From an uncultured Candidatus Altimarinota bacterium (GTDB taxonomy: Bacteria; Patescibacteriota; Gracilibacteria; BD1-5; UBA6164), in the NCBI GenBank assembly GCA_937931775.1, contig CALHAQ010000055.1, positions 1 through 37,706 of the forward strand: 37,706 nucleotides of DNA, given 5' to 3'. The notes beneath the pieces are model-generated. The model was not told the DNA's origin, ran no database searches, and worked only from the letters and a program-made list of their open reading frames with translations. Shown here in pieces: positions 10,774 to 22,391 of the stretch. The translations under genes and the position numbers were made by a program. How positions within the stretch are numbered: the first letter of the stretch is position 1; every line of letters starts with the position of its first letter.

Positions 10774-12771
10774 TTATATTAAGCCTTTTTCATTCAAGAA
10801 AGCATCAATCCGAACATCTCGTCAGAAAAAGTCTCGGAAAAGCTCTGAAGCTTTTTTAGTGGTTCCGGCTGAGAGTATATCCCTGAGAAACTTCTCAGAT
10901 ACCTCTGGAGAAAATATGTCTCAGGAGTCTTTAAAAGCTTTCCAAACCTCTTTTTCTATAATTTCTGCCCACATATAGCTATAATACCCAGCTGCATATC
11001 AGCCGTCGAATATGTGTGTAAAAGTAGTGTGTGGTGAATATACATCTCCCCTGGAAAGAGAAGAATTTATGTCATAATTCTTGATAACAAAATTATCAAG
11101 TGCTTCCTCACTACTAGGAATACCCTGACTATGCAAACCCATATCCATCATTGCGTAAGTATTTTGAGCGAGAATAAATTCTCCTGTTCCAAAATTATCA
11201 AGAAGTTCGAGTTTCTCTAGCATCTCCTCTGGTACTGATTCACCTGTATCTACGTGTTTTGCAAACAGACTCATCCCCTGACGATCACGACACCAGTTCT
11301 CTAAAAGCTGGCTTGGAAGTTCTACAAAGTCCCATTCCACATGAAATCCAGATAACTCAGAATGTGTACTACAAGAAAGCATTTCGTGAGTGGCATGACC
11401 AAACTCATGGAACATCGTCTCCACATCTGAGAGAGTCAGAAGCGTCTTTCCATCTGCTGCTTTCTGAAAATTACAAACATTTACAATAATTTTTTTATTA
11501 TTCTCATACTTTTCTCGCAAGATATTAGCCCAAGCTCATGGTCTTTTGAGTTCATTATAAAAATAGTCGGTAAAAAAATATGAAAGGAATTTGCCATTTT
11601 GTGATACTTCATATACGCTCACATCCTGATTATAGCTTTCTACTTCTAGTTTTTTCATTTCAATTCAATAGAGTTTATTAATAATAGTAAACATCCCCGT
11701 CAAAACTGACTCAAATTCAAAGTATTTTTTCAGCTGTTTATCATCTAGCGAATATTTTTCTTCTTTGAGTTTCCTCGCGTAATATCCTGTATCCCAGAGT
11801 TTCAGATCATCAAGCTTGAAATACTCTCTGATTTCATCAAGCTCTTGTTTAGATTTTGGTTTTGCCTTTTCTGATAACTGAGCAAATAAATTTATAATTT
11901 GCTCTGGAGATTCAGCCATTTTAAATTTAAGAGAGAGCCCAGCGTAATTATCAAATCCAAGTAATTTTGCTTTCTTATCTCGAGCTGTAAGAATCTTGAG
12001 AATCAGAGCTTTATTGTTATGTTTCCCACTTGTAGCAAAGGTATTTCTACTATCATAAAAATCCTTTCGTACATTCTGATCACTGCAGTACTTCATGATA
12101 GACATATATGATCACTGTGACGCATCAAAAAGATATCCCTCTTTCTTCTTTTCTTTCGCTCGATGTACAGCAGCATCTATATCATCATTTGGCATTTCTG
12201 AAAGAATATTCTTGTCAGTAATAATATACTCAAACTCTTTTTTACTATCTAAGACATTATTTGAGAATTTCTGAGAAAGTTCTGAAAGTTCTTTATTTAT
12301 TTTTTTCAGTTCTTCTTGATCGTCCTGCGGAAGAGATATTCATCGCACATCAAATGATTCTATAGATTTCGAGATAATTCTTGCTTGCTGCTGATCTAAA
12401 TTATTGTTTTCAAGACAAATTTTCAGCATATCATAGTATCTTTTAGAGTATGATACTTCATTCCCAAAATCTACATACTTTGGCTCAAAATCTTCTATTA
12501 TTTTTCGGATAATATCATCATTGTGTACTCACTGATAGTGCTCTAAAAGACCAAAGAAATAATCAAGCTTGGAGAAATCCTCAAAAATTTCAAAAGAAAT
12601 ATCCTCATCCTTTATTTTTAATTTATTTTCAAAATCTGCTTTTTCTTCCTCTAGAAGTTCCTCTAATATCTTTGGAGCCTGCGCTAAAACTTCTGGAGAA
12701 TAAAGAAATTTCAGATCTGGAAAATCTGTATTACTCAGAGCTTTTTGTACTTTTTGATTTACAGCGTTCAT
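10774..12771 (-). CDS. M3 family oligoendopeptidase/oligopeptidase
   Basis: TMFHEFGHATHEMLS (HEFGH zinc site), ...SGFHVEWDFVELPSQLLENW..., ...[24 protein letters not shown]...; UGA=Gly fuses the fragments. Confidence 0.9.
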
Positions 12772-12845
12772 TGATTTTTTATAGCTAAAAATTATACTAA
12801 ATACTAGTGTAGGAAAATATTTTATTTTACAAAGCATTTTTCCCT

Positions 12846-13274
12846 ATGGTATATCAACTCAAAACAAAGCTCAACGATGCAGATGTGAGAGAGTTTTTAA
12901 ACTCAATAGAAGAGCAGCAAAAGAAAGAAGATAGTTTTAAGCTTCTTGATATATTTACTCGTATAACTTGAGAGCCAGCTAAAATGTGGTGAAGCTCTAT
13001 TATCTGATTTGGGAGCTACCACTATGTATACGCATCAGGACAAGAGTGAGACTGGATGCGAACAGGATTTTCTCCGCGTAAAGGTGCTCTAAGCGTCTAT
13101 ATAATGCCTGGATATAATTTTGATGAAATGCAGGATCTTATGGATACACTCTGAAAATATAAAGCCTGAAGATCATGTCTTAACATCAAAAAACTTTCAG
13201 ACATAGATCTGGAAGTTTTAGAGAAAATAATCAGTACAGGACTGGAGGCTATGAAGGAGAAGTATCCTGAATAG
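12846..13274 (+). CDS. DUF1801 domain protein
   Basis: RITGEPAKMWGSSIIGFGSYHYVYASGQEGDWMRTGFSPRKGALSVYIMPGY...LGKYKAGRSCLNIKKLSDIDLEVLEKII; 7+ in-frame UGA. Confidence 0.8.
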
Positions 13275-13291
13275 TAACATATAAATATGTA

Positions 13292-13319
13292 TTGACTTTA
13301 TTATTAATTTATATATAAG
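13292..13319 (+). promoter_or_regulatory. sigma70-like promoter
   Basis: TTGACT-16-TATAAG upstream of the ORF at 13352. Confidence 0.4.
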
Positions 13320-13351
13320 TATATATAAATAATATTTATATATTTAAATAT

Positions 13352-14251
13352 ATGTGAAAAGAATTTAGGTGTCCTTTCGAAAAGCTATGAGAAGAAAAAG
13401 GAACAAATATTCATTTATCTTTAGATGAGAATAGTAATAATGAAATAGAGTGAGCCATCAAAAAATTTGTTGAAAATAAAAAAGATGATATGTCCTCTCT
13501 TATTATCAAACTACCTCAAGATATTATCAAAAATTGTTCTTCAAATGAAGATTTAATTGAGCCATTATTTGAGCATCAGGTCTATATCATGTCAAAAATT
13601 TTAGAAAGAGCACTTTATCCCTTTCTCCAATACCAAAAAATATGATACAAAAGGATATGATGAAATCTAAAAATTCAAATAAAAAAACGTCCTGAGCTTG
13701 CAAGAGTTGCAAATGAATTAACGAAAAAAATTGGAAAAGTATCATGTTTTGATGATTTATACACTTTTTTAAATCAAGATATGAGTAGTGGAGATTACTC
13801 TAAAAATGTTTTAAATTCCCCTGTATATACACTAAAAAACTTACTATGAGATGTAATTATCGAATTGTGACTATGAAGCTTAAGATTTAATGAACTTCCT
13901 CTCGATACTTCTATTGATTTTTTTTGAATAATACGCACTCCCTTTTATGACAAAAGAATTTGAAGATATAGTGAAAATTTAGAAATGGTTATAACAAGAA
14001 GTAAGGATTTCTTTGACCTTCCTGAACATGTAAGACAAAAAATACGAACAGACTCAAATACTATTATAAACAAATGTGGAATTAATGTTGAAGATATTAC
14101 AGATGGAATGCAACCAGCAGGTTTATGGTTAGAAAATAGGGATACTCAGACAATAAAATTAATGTCATGAGAGGTACTTACTGTAAAAACTCAAACAACA
14201 GCAGATTTTTTAAGAGAGCTTATGGATTGACAATGACTTAAACAAATATAA
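13352..14251 (+). CDS. hypothetical protein (299 aa)
   Basis: ATG TGA start; MGKEFRCPFEKLGEEKGTNIHLSLDENSNNEIEGAIKKFVENKK...TADFLRELMDGQGLKQI*; open only when UGA=Gly. Confidence 0.75.
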
Positions 14252-14704
14252 TTATTTATGATACCCACTTCATCTCTCTATTTCACTACATCTATACACC
14301 TGTTCTAAAAGGACAGTAAATGCGAGGCTATGTGGGAGTACCATTCTCCCAAGTGAGAGTTCAAGATTAATAAAATGTTTCAAAAGAGAATAATCAAGTC
14401 CATTTGCTCAGCCGATAGCAAGAATAATCTTCTTCCCTTCATTTTTTTGTGTTTCTATAGTGTTTCTAAATTCCTCTGTTGAAAGATTTTTCCCATGAGG
14501 TGACAATACGATTTTATATCCATGTTCTTTTTGGAGTCTCTCGTCTAGGATTTTAGATTCAGCAAGTATGATTTGCTTAGGAGTTCCTTTTTTAACTGGT
14601 TTCAGTTCAATTATCTCTACTTGTTTTCCCAAACGCTTTTTATATTCACAGACAGCCTCTGAGAAATGTTTATGAGAATCAGCGAAAATATATATTTTAA
14701 TCAT
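14252..14704 (-). CDS. rlmH: 23S rRNA (pseudouridine1915-N3)-methyltransferase RlmH
   Basis: MIKIYIFADSHKHFSEAVCEYKKRLGKQVEIIELKPVK...ILAIGGANGL...ILPHSLAFTVLLEQVYRCSEIERGSGYHK* type RlmH C-terminus. Confidence 0.88.
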
Positions 14705-14778
14705 GTCAGTATATGAAATATTGATATTACTCTAAAAATAACTAGAATACTCTCGTTTACAATTTAATTTTTATTCCC

Positions 14779-15108
14779 ATGGGAAAATTTGAAATATACT
14801 GCGATAAAGCAGGAGAACATAGATTTAGACTCAAAGCTGGTAATGGACAAATCATTCTTGCTTCTGAAGGATATTCTTCAAAAGATGGATGTGAAAATGG
14901 TATTGAATCTGTAAGAAAAAACTCTCAGGATATGGCTATGTTCGAAAAAACAGAAACTTCGAGCTGAAAACCAAGGTTTAATCTCAAAGCTGGTAATGGT
15001 CAAATAATTGGAGTAAGTGAAGTATATGAATCAGAAAGTGCATGTGATAACGGTATTGAATCTGTTATGAAAAATGCTCCCGATGCTGAGGTCGTAGAGT
15101 GTGATTAA
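14779..15108 (+). CDS. DUF1508/YegP-family two-repeat protein
   Basis: MGKFEIYCDKAGEHRFRLKAGNGQIILASEGYSSKDGCENGIESVRKNSQD...GKPRFNLKAGNGQIIGVSEVYESESACDNGIESVMKNAPDAEVVECD*. Confidence 0.9.
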
Positions 15109-15126
15109 TCACATAAAAAAAGAATT

Positions 15127-15156
15127 AAAAAACTCTGGGAATCCCCAGAGTTTTTT
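15127..15156. terminator. bidirectional intrinsic terminator
   Basis: AAAAAACTCTGGG aat CCCCAGAGTTTTTT. Confidence 0.8.
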
Positions 15157-15967
15157 AGTATTCTCAAATAATTCTCATATTAGCTGTATGATTTTCTAAA
15201 TCTTTTAGAGACTGAGAAACAGGAATATCTGACAGTACCCCATCGAGGTCAAGCCAGAAAGTAAAAGTAGATTTATCTCTATAGTTAGGAAGACTTTCAA
15301 GTTTTGTGAGATTTACATTATTTTGAGAAAAAGCCCCAAGACACTCATGAAGACTTGATGGCATATGATGAATATCAAATAATATACTTGTTTTGTTTTT
15401 TGTCTGAGAATACTCTAATTCTAAGTCTTTATGACAAATTACAGCAAATCGTGTCGTATTTTCTTGTTGATCTTGTATATTTTTATCTAGAATATTAAGT
15501 CCATGAATCTCAGCTGCAAGCTGAGAACATACTGCTGCTTTTCCAGAATCCTGAGTCTCACTCACATGTTTTGCAGCAAGAGCTGTATCACTATATACCA
15601 TAGGATCAATACCCTTTTCCTTGAGATATTTATGACATTGCTCAAGAGCTGGCATCTGCGAATATGCTTTTGTAATATTATCTATACTCGCCTCTTTTGA
15701 GCAAAGACAATGATTTATTGGCATATTATACTCTCAGATAATTTTACAATCATGTTTCAAAAAACCATGAAGATTTGGATGAATACTTCACATATATGAG
15801 TTTTCTATTGCGAGTACTGCTATATCATTTTTTCAAATAGCATCCCAAACATCTTTAAAATCCTGTTTTCATTCTATAGAATCGATTTCTCAATTTAAAT
15901 CTTTTTCTATTGCAAGTGAAGCACTATGCATATAACTCCCTGGATTTCCCTGATAATAAATATTCAT
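15155..15967 (-). CDS. pheA: prephenate dehydratase (with C-terminal ACT-like region)
   Basis: MNIYYQGNPGSYMHSASLAIEKDLNGEIDSIEGKQDFKDVWDAIGKNDIAVLAIENSYMGSIHPN...SGKAAVCSQLAAEIHGLNILDKNIQDQQENTTRFAVI...HHMPSSLHECLGAFSQNNVNLTKLESLPNYRDKSTFTFWLDLDG. Confidence 0.9.
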
Positions 15968-16023
15968 GTAGTTTTATAAAAAATTGATTGTATGAAGATA
16001 TGTATTTCTAGAGAGAATCAAAA

Positions 16024-16851
16024 TTATTTTTTGAGTTTTATAACTATATATGGAAACACAATAACAGCATTGTACACTCTTTTCAAACGCTGCATCTTTC
16101 ATGGTGAAGTAAATATTCGATATAACCACTCAAATCCTGCTGATCTCCAAAGCTGTGGAGCTCTTTTTTGATATCAAATGAAATAATCAAAACTCGAGCC
16201 TATTCATAAACCAATTCGCAAATTATTACACGAGTTTAAAGCTTCTAGAATAGACAATTCTTGCTTCTTCATTCAAAGAGTTGAAAATACTATTTTAGCT
16301 CATGAATGATCTATACTCTGAAATATTTTTTCTTTTTCTTTAGATCTGTATATATAGAAATCAAATAAAAGCTCAGGGAATACTCTCTGTAGTTTTTCTT
16401 GAAATACTTTCTGACTTGCTACTTTTCCTACGTCTCAAGGGTTGTATAAATCAAGTATTGCTACCCTGATTCCATGTTTAGAAGCATACTTTACAAGATC
16501 TTTGCTAAGATCACTCCCACATATCCTCTCTCAGTACTTTTTGTAGAGATATTTTTTCCTCAATATAATATTTAATATATATACTGGTAATAAGGAAATC
16601 TTTAAAAACTTTGGAAGTTTTGAATCATTTATTTGATACGCAAGATACAAACCTATCCCATCACTCGTGAGATAATCTGCCTGCATGAGAAGTCATAAAA
16701 ACTCCTCATCTTCAAGCGTTTTGAGGCAAATCTCTGGATTTGGAGTAAAAATTGATCTTCCTTTTCATTCAGATGAATTTATATACTGAGTAATTTTACT
16801 AAAGAAATCTCAGTAGTTATATTTTCAAATTTCAAGCCTAAATATTTTCAT
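16024..16851 (-). CDS. WecG/TagA/CpsF family glycosyltransferase
   Basis: SIFTPNPEICLKTLEDEEFLGLLMQADYLTSDGIGLYLA...GERICGSDL...FSTLGMKKQELSI...RIGLGIGSSFDYFIGYQKRAPQLWRSAGFEWLYRIF. Confidence 0.9.
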
Positions 16852-16871
16852 GAATTGTCTAGTAGTTATTT

Positions 16872-16900
16872 TTGACCCCTATTTTGGAGTATGATACAAT
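16872..16900 (+). promoter_or_regulatory. sigma70-like promoter
   Basis: TTGACC-17-TACAAT upstream of ORF 16933. Confidence 0.6.
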
Positions 16901-16932
16901 TATTATAGAAATTAATTATTAAAAACAAAACT

Positions 16933-17196
16933 ATGAGTTCTTTCTTTAGTAAAATAATGCCAGGACAAGCAGAAGTAACAAGAGAAGCTCCTGAAGCAAT
17001 GGGTGCAGGATTCGAATCTCACATCGCAAATTCAGCAGCTACAGCAGTACTAGAATGAGAAGCAAGAGAGCCTATCTTTGCTCTCCCAGAGGGACATCTA
17101 GCAGAAAAAATCGGATGATTTGGCAATGCAGAAGTGTTTTGGTTAGGGACAGATTCTATAGGAGAAGACGGTCAAAATACTATGTATATGGGATAA
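16933..17196 (+). CDS. small hypothetical protein (87 aa)
   Basis: MSSFFSKIMPGQAEVTREAPEAMGAGFESHIANSAATAVLEGEAREPIFALPEGHLAEKIGGFGNAEVFWLGTDSIGEDGQNTMYMG*; own promoter and terminator. Confidence 0.75.
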
Positions 17197-17247
17197 TAAT
17201 ATCGGTTAAAACCTTAACTCAGAGAATGCGCATCTCGCGAGTTTCAT

Positions 17248-17280
17248 AAAAAATCTTCCTTCGTATTGGAAGATTTTTTT
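17248..17280 (+). terminator. intrinsic terminator
   Basis: AAAAAATCTTCC ttcgtatt GGAAGATTTTTTT. Confidence 0.8.
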
Positions 17281-17302
17281 ATTTGTATATAATTCCCTGT
17301 AT

Positions 17303-18424
17303 ATGAATAACTCTATAAAAAATAAACGTGTTGCTATAGTCTGTGACTGGATAAAAGACTGGTGAGGAGCCGAACTGGTACTCCAGGAGCTTATGAGGAT
17401 CTTTCCTGACGCTGATATTTTCACCAGCGTCTTTTGGCAACAAGGTAATCCTCTCTTTGAATCACGGAAAGTAACTACAAGCTTTATTCAAAAATTTCCC
17501 ATAATAGGAAAGTCTCACAAACTCGCACTGACTCTCAGACCACAAGCATTTGAATGATTTGATGTAAGCAAGTATGACATAGTAATTTCTAGTAGTAGTG
17601 CTGAGTCTAAATGAGTGATTACTAAACCTAACTGCATCCAAATATGTTATTGCCATACTCCAACGCGATATTTTTGGAGTCACTATGAAGAATATCTTTC
17701 TATGATGGAATTTGGGATACTTAATCCTCTCGGAAAATGGCTCATGCCAAAACTCATAAAAAATCTACGAAGATGGGATTTTTGTGCAGCACAGCGTCCT
17801 GACTATTTCATCGCAAATAGCAAAAATACTCAAAAGAGAATCAAAAAATATTACAAAAGAGAAAGCATTGTGATTTACCCAAGTATAGATATTTCTGAGT
17901 TCCCTCTCACAGCAGAAAAACAAGATTATTATCTCGCTGTGGGACGATGTATCCCCTACAAAAAATTTGATCTATTAGTAGAAACATTTAATGCAAACGG
18001 AAAAGCGCTTATAATTGCAACAAATACAGATAATAAACTCTATAGAAAGCTAAGAAAAAAATCAAAAACAAACATTATCTGGAAAATGAATCTCCCAAGA
18101 AATGAAATTATAAGTCTCTACGCATCAGCAAAATGTTTCGTATTTCCCCCAGAAGAAGACTTCTGACTGGTTCCTATCGAAGCCCAAGCTACTGGTACTC
18201 CAGTAATAGCCTACTGAGTATGATGAGCTCTCGAAACAGTAATAGAGTGAAAAACAGGTGTATTTTTTAAAGAGCAAACTCCCAAAAGTCTACAAAAAGC
18301 TCTAGATAAATTTGAAACTATGAGTTTTGATCCAAGTACTATCAGAAAGCATGCAGAACAATTTGATAATAAAATTTTTGAAAACGAATTAGTAAGTTTT
18401 ATTCAAAATAAAATTAATTCGTAA
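17303..18424 (+). CDS. glycosyltransferase family 4 (group 1)
   Basis: VAIVCDWIKDWGGAELVLQELMRIFPDADIFTSVF...ICYCHTPTRYFWSHYEEYL...YLAVGRCIPYKKFDLLVETF...[42 protein letters not shown]. Confidence 0.92.
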
Positions 18425-19115
18425 GAAGCAATATATACTTATCTACAATATACTTTCCTTGTAGATTGTTCTTAAGAATCCCATTTATATCATCATGGAG
18501 TTCATCAAGTAAATGAATATGAGTTTTATACTCGTATATATATCATATAAGGGCTTTGAGAAAATCTATATACTCAGACTTTTCAAATTTTCATGAAAAA
18601 AAATATCGTATGAGCTCATCTGAACTTCCCTCTATATGTGATCATATCATAGAATAATAGAATCCTCATTCTCATCCCGTAAGAGGTTTGGAAATTCAGC
18701 TTTGTAGAATCTGTACTCTTGAGAGTATGGTTTCAAGAATACCTGATTCTGAGTTATTTGTGAGTAATATAATATTTCCTTCTCCGGGTTCTTCAAAAAA
18801 CTTCAGACAAGCATTTTGCGATTGAGGACTCATGCGAGAAATATTTTCTATTAAAAATATTTGAAATGCAAAACGAGGACGTACATCTCAGAAAGATATA
18901 AACTTTTTGAGTTCATCTATCTTAAGAGTTTCTCAATTGTCACTAAGATGAAAAAGACTTTGTACGTCTATGTTATTTTTCACGAGCATTTCTCTCGCAA
19001 ATGACTCTACTTCATTATTAAGTATTTCTAAGTTTTGAGATATAAATAAAAAAGGAGATATTTCTCCCTTTTTTATTATAGCTTTCTCTACATGTTCAAA
19101 AATTTTACTCTCCAT
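18414..19115 (-). CDS. DNA polymerase III delta' subunit-like protein (HolB-like)
   Basis: ...GETLKIDELKKFISFGDVRPRFAFQIFLIENISRMSPQSQNACLKFFEEPGEGNIILLTNNSESGILETILSRVQ; UGA=Gly. Confidence 0.75.
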
Positions 19116-19118
19116 ATT

Positions 19119-19475
19119 TTATGAACCAAGTATATCATTAAATAACTCTTCGAGGTCTTCTTCATATTCTTCGATAATCTCTTGTTCGCTTTGCGATCAT
19201 GACGCTGTTATTACAACTTCAGATTCTTCTGTTGTCCCTTCTGGATTGATTGTTTCAGGATCATTTACATTTTCATTCACACTACCTGAAGCTGCTATAT
19301 CCTCAGAATCTGTAGGAAGTGAATCATCCTCTTGTACTGGCTCTGGAGCAACTACTATAGATCATGATGCTACAGTTTCATTTATTTCTGGTTGATCTGT
19401 TTCTACTGGTTTTTCAAAACACCCAGTAAATACAAGACTCATAATGAGTAGAGTAGTAATGTATATATATTTCAT
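19119..19475 (-). CDS. acidic lipoprotein, unknown function
   Basis: MKYIYITTLLIMSLVFTGCFEKPVETDQPEINETVASGSMIVVAPEP...; lipobox VFTGC. Confidence 0.7.
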
Positions 19476-19555
19476 ATGTATATTTTTATGTGTGTAAACT
19501 TCTCTTAAATACTAGCAAAAAAGCTTTCTTTTGCAAATTTTTTCATATAATATGT

Positions 19556-19561
19556 GAGCTA
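19556..19561 (+). promoter_or_regulatory. -10 element candidate (TATAAT) upstream of secA
   Basis: TATAAT 31 nt before the GTG start. Confidence 0.35.
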
Positions 19562-19591
19562 AAAACGTATACATATAATCCTAAAAAAGAA

Positions 19592-22258
19592 GTGATAGAT
19601 TCAATAATAAAATTACTCGTTTGAGATCCAGATAACAAAAAGATTAAGAAATACTCAAAAGACGTAACAATAATAAGAACCCTACAAGAGAAATTCTCTG
19701 ATATGACTCTTGCTGAAATTCAGAAAAGAACTCAAGAAATTCAAGAAAGTTTTTCTGGATTAGATTTTGATACTCCAAATGGTACAAAAGCTATTCAAGA
19801 ATGACTTGAAAGTGTAAAACATGAAGCTTGAGCTCTCTGGCTTAGGGCTTGTGATCTCATATCATGAAAAGAACATACACTAGAAAATGGGAAAACTCTC
19901 TACTGGAATATGTTGCCTTATGATGTACAAATTATAGGGTGACTTGCACTGCATGATGGAAATATAGCTGAAATGAAAACCTGAGAATGAAAAACTCTTG
20001 TTGCTACATTTGCAGCATACCTCTGAGCACTCTCTGGAAATCCAGTACATATTGTAACAGTAAATGATTATCTTGCAGAACGTGATTCAATGGAAATGTC
20101 TCTCTTATATAATGCTCTGTGAGTATCAGTATGAGTAGTATCACATAATCAGAGTAAAGAAGATAAAAAAGAAAACTATCAAAGAGATATTATCTATGCT
20201 ACAAATAATGAACTTGGTTTTGATTACCTGCGAGACAATATGGCCGTTGAGTCAAAAAATATTGCAATGAGTCGAAGATTTTTTGCGATTATAGATGAAG
20301 TTGATTCGATTCTGATAGATGAAGCACGTACTCCTCTGATTATCTCAATGCCAGATAATGAACCTACTCAAAAATACATGACTTTTGCTACTATGGCAAA
20401 AAAACTTATCTCAGGAGAAGACTATAAAATAGATGAAAAAGCAAAAACTTCTACTCTTACAGATCTAGGAATAAAAAAGATAGAGAAAATGCTCTGAGTA
20501 GAAAATATATATGTATCGGATAGATACAATGATCTTCATCATATAGAAAATGCTTTGCGGGCTGTAAGTGTTTATATACGTGATAAAGACTATATCATAA
20601 ATGGTGAAAATATCATGATTGTTGATGAGCATACTGGTCGTGCTCTCGCTGGACGAAGATATTCAGATGGTTTACATCAAGCTCTTGAAGCAAAAGAATG
20701 AGTAAAAATACAGCAGGAGTCAAAGACTCTTGCAAGTATCACCTTTCAAAATTATTTCAGAATGTATTGGAAGCTTTCAGGAATGACTGGAACAGCCAAG
20801 ACTGAAGAAGAAGAGTTTTACAAAGTATATGGACTCGAAACTCTCGTAGTTCCTACAAATAAACCAATAGCAAGAGTAGACAAAGCAGACCTGCTCTTTA
20901 AAAACGAAAAAGGAAAATTTGAGTATGTAGTGGAATATATTAAACAGCTTCATGAGACAGGACAACCAATCCTCGTAGGAACAGTAAGCGTAGATAAATC
21001 TGAATATCTCTCGGCACATCTAAAAAAAGCTTGAGTCCCTCATAATGTTCTCAATGCAAAACAGCATGAAAGTGAGGCTGAGATTGTAGCTGGAGCTGGT
21101 CAAAAATGAGCTGTGACTATAGCTACAAATATGGCAGGTCGAGGAACAGATATCAAACTCTGAAAATGAGTTGTAGAGCTTGGAGGTCTTATTATTCTTG
21201 GAACAGAGAAACATGAAACTCGCAGAATAGATAACCAACTAAGAGGTCGAGCTGGTCGTCAATGAGATCCATGAATGACACAATTTCTCATCTCTCCAAA
21301 TGATGATATCATGCGTATATTCGGTGGTGATAAACTCTTTGGAGTCTTTAACTCTCCTATGTTTGCTTCTCTCCCTGACAATGAACCTCTCACTCAGAGT
21401 AAAATGCTCACAAGAAAAGTAACAGGAGTTCAAAAACAAGTAGAATGACATCACTTTGATGCACGAAAACATGTACTTGAGTATGACGATGTTATCAATA
21501 AACATAGAGAAATTATTTACTGACGGAGAAATACACTTCTCCAGAATAGTGAAGATAAAGAATCCCTCGAATCATCTGCTCGAGAAATCATATATAATAA
21601 AGTAAAAAATATAGTAGTGGCAGAGCAGGTAAAATGAGGTAAAATGGCTTTAAATGAAAGTATTACAAAAAAAGTACACGAATTCCTATGACGAAATATT
21701 ATCGATGATCTCCTAGAGAAACAGGATGTATCTAGTATTACAGGAGAAGCTCCTCTTGCTGATTATATCGCGGATAGAGCTGTTGCAGAACTTGAAGTTA
21801 TTGCATCAGAGGCTCCAAACCCGCAGGCATTTCATGAACTTCTCAAACGAATCATGTTACAATCTATAGATAGACTTTGGATGAACCATATAGATGGTAT
21901 GAGTAAGCTCAGAGAACAGGTAGCTTTTGTATGATATGCGCAAAAACAACCTCTCATGGTTTATAAGGAAAAAGCTTTTGATAAATTCAAAGACCTTCTT
22001 AGTGAAATAGAACTCACTATCGTAAAATCTATTTTCTCAATCAATGCTAATACGCAAGTAAAAGTAGTTCGCATCGATGACTCAAAACTTCAGGTACAAT
22101 CTACCGATATAGAAAACATGAAGATCTGAGATAGTGTAGTAAAATCAACACAAGATACACCTCAGCAAAAAGCTCCTAACTGAGGAAATCCTCTCTTTGC
22201 CAGGCCTCAAAAAGGTTTCAGGCAAGTATCACAAAAAAAGAAAAAAATCAGAGTATAA
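19592..22258 (+). CDS. secA: preprotein translocase ATPase SecA
   Basis: GTG start; [108 protein letters not shown]; Walker A glycines are UGA. Confidence 0.98.
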
Positions 22259-22275
22259 ACTCTGGTTTTTTTCTT
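22249..22275 (+). terminator. intrinsic terminator
   Basis: CAGAGTATAAACTCTGGTTTTTTTCT. Confidence 0.65.
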
Positions 22276-22391
22276 TTTTAGATTAAAAATATAATTTTTA
22301 GGTATTTCTAGACACTTCGTCAAGGTATTTTATGGGATTTTTATGAAAAATATGCTAGTATAATAAAGATTATTACTCAAAACAAAAACAC

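Noticed and set aside
13274-13351. AT-rich low-complexity region as a repeat array or replication origin
   Set aside because: Short, no DnaA-box cluster or regular repeat seen; best explained as a promoter region.
17196-17303. tRNA or small RNA in the gap after the 87-aa gene
   Set aside because: No cloverleaf or T-loop consensus; contains an ordinary terminator.
20777-21505. Minus-strand ORFs listed in the track across secA
   Set aside because: Antisense to highly conserved secA; low-complexity Phe/Ser/Tyr-rich translations.
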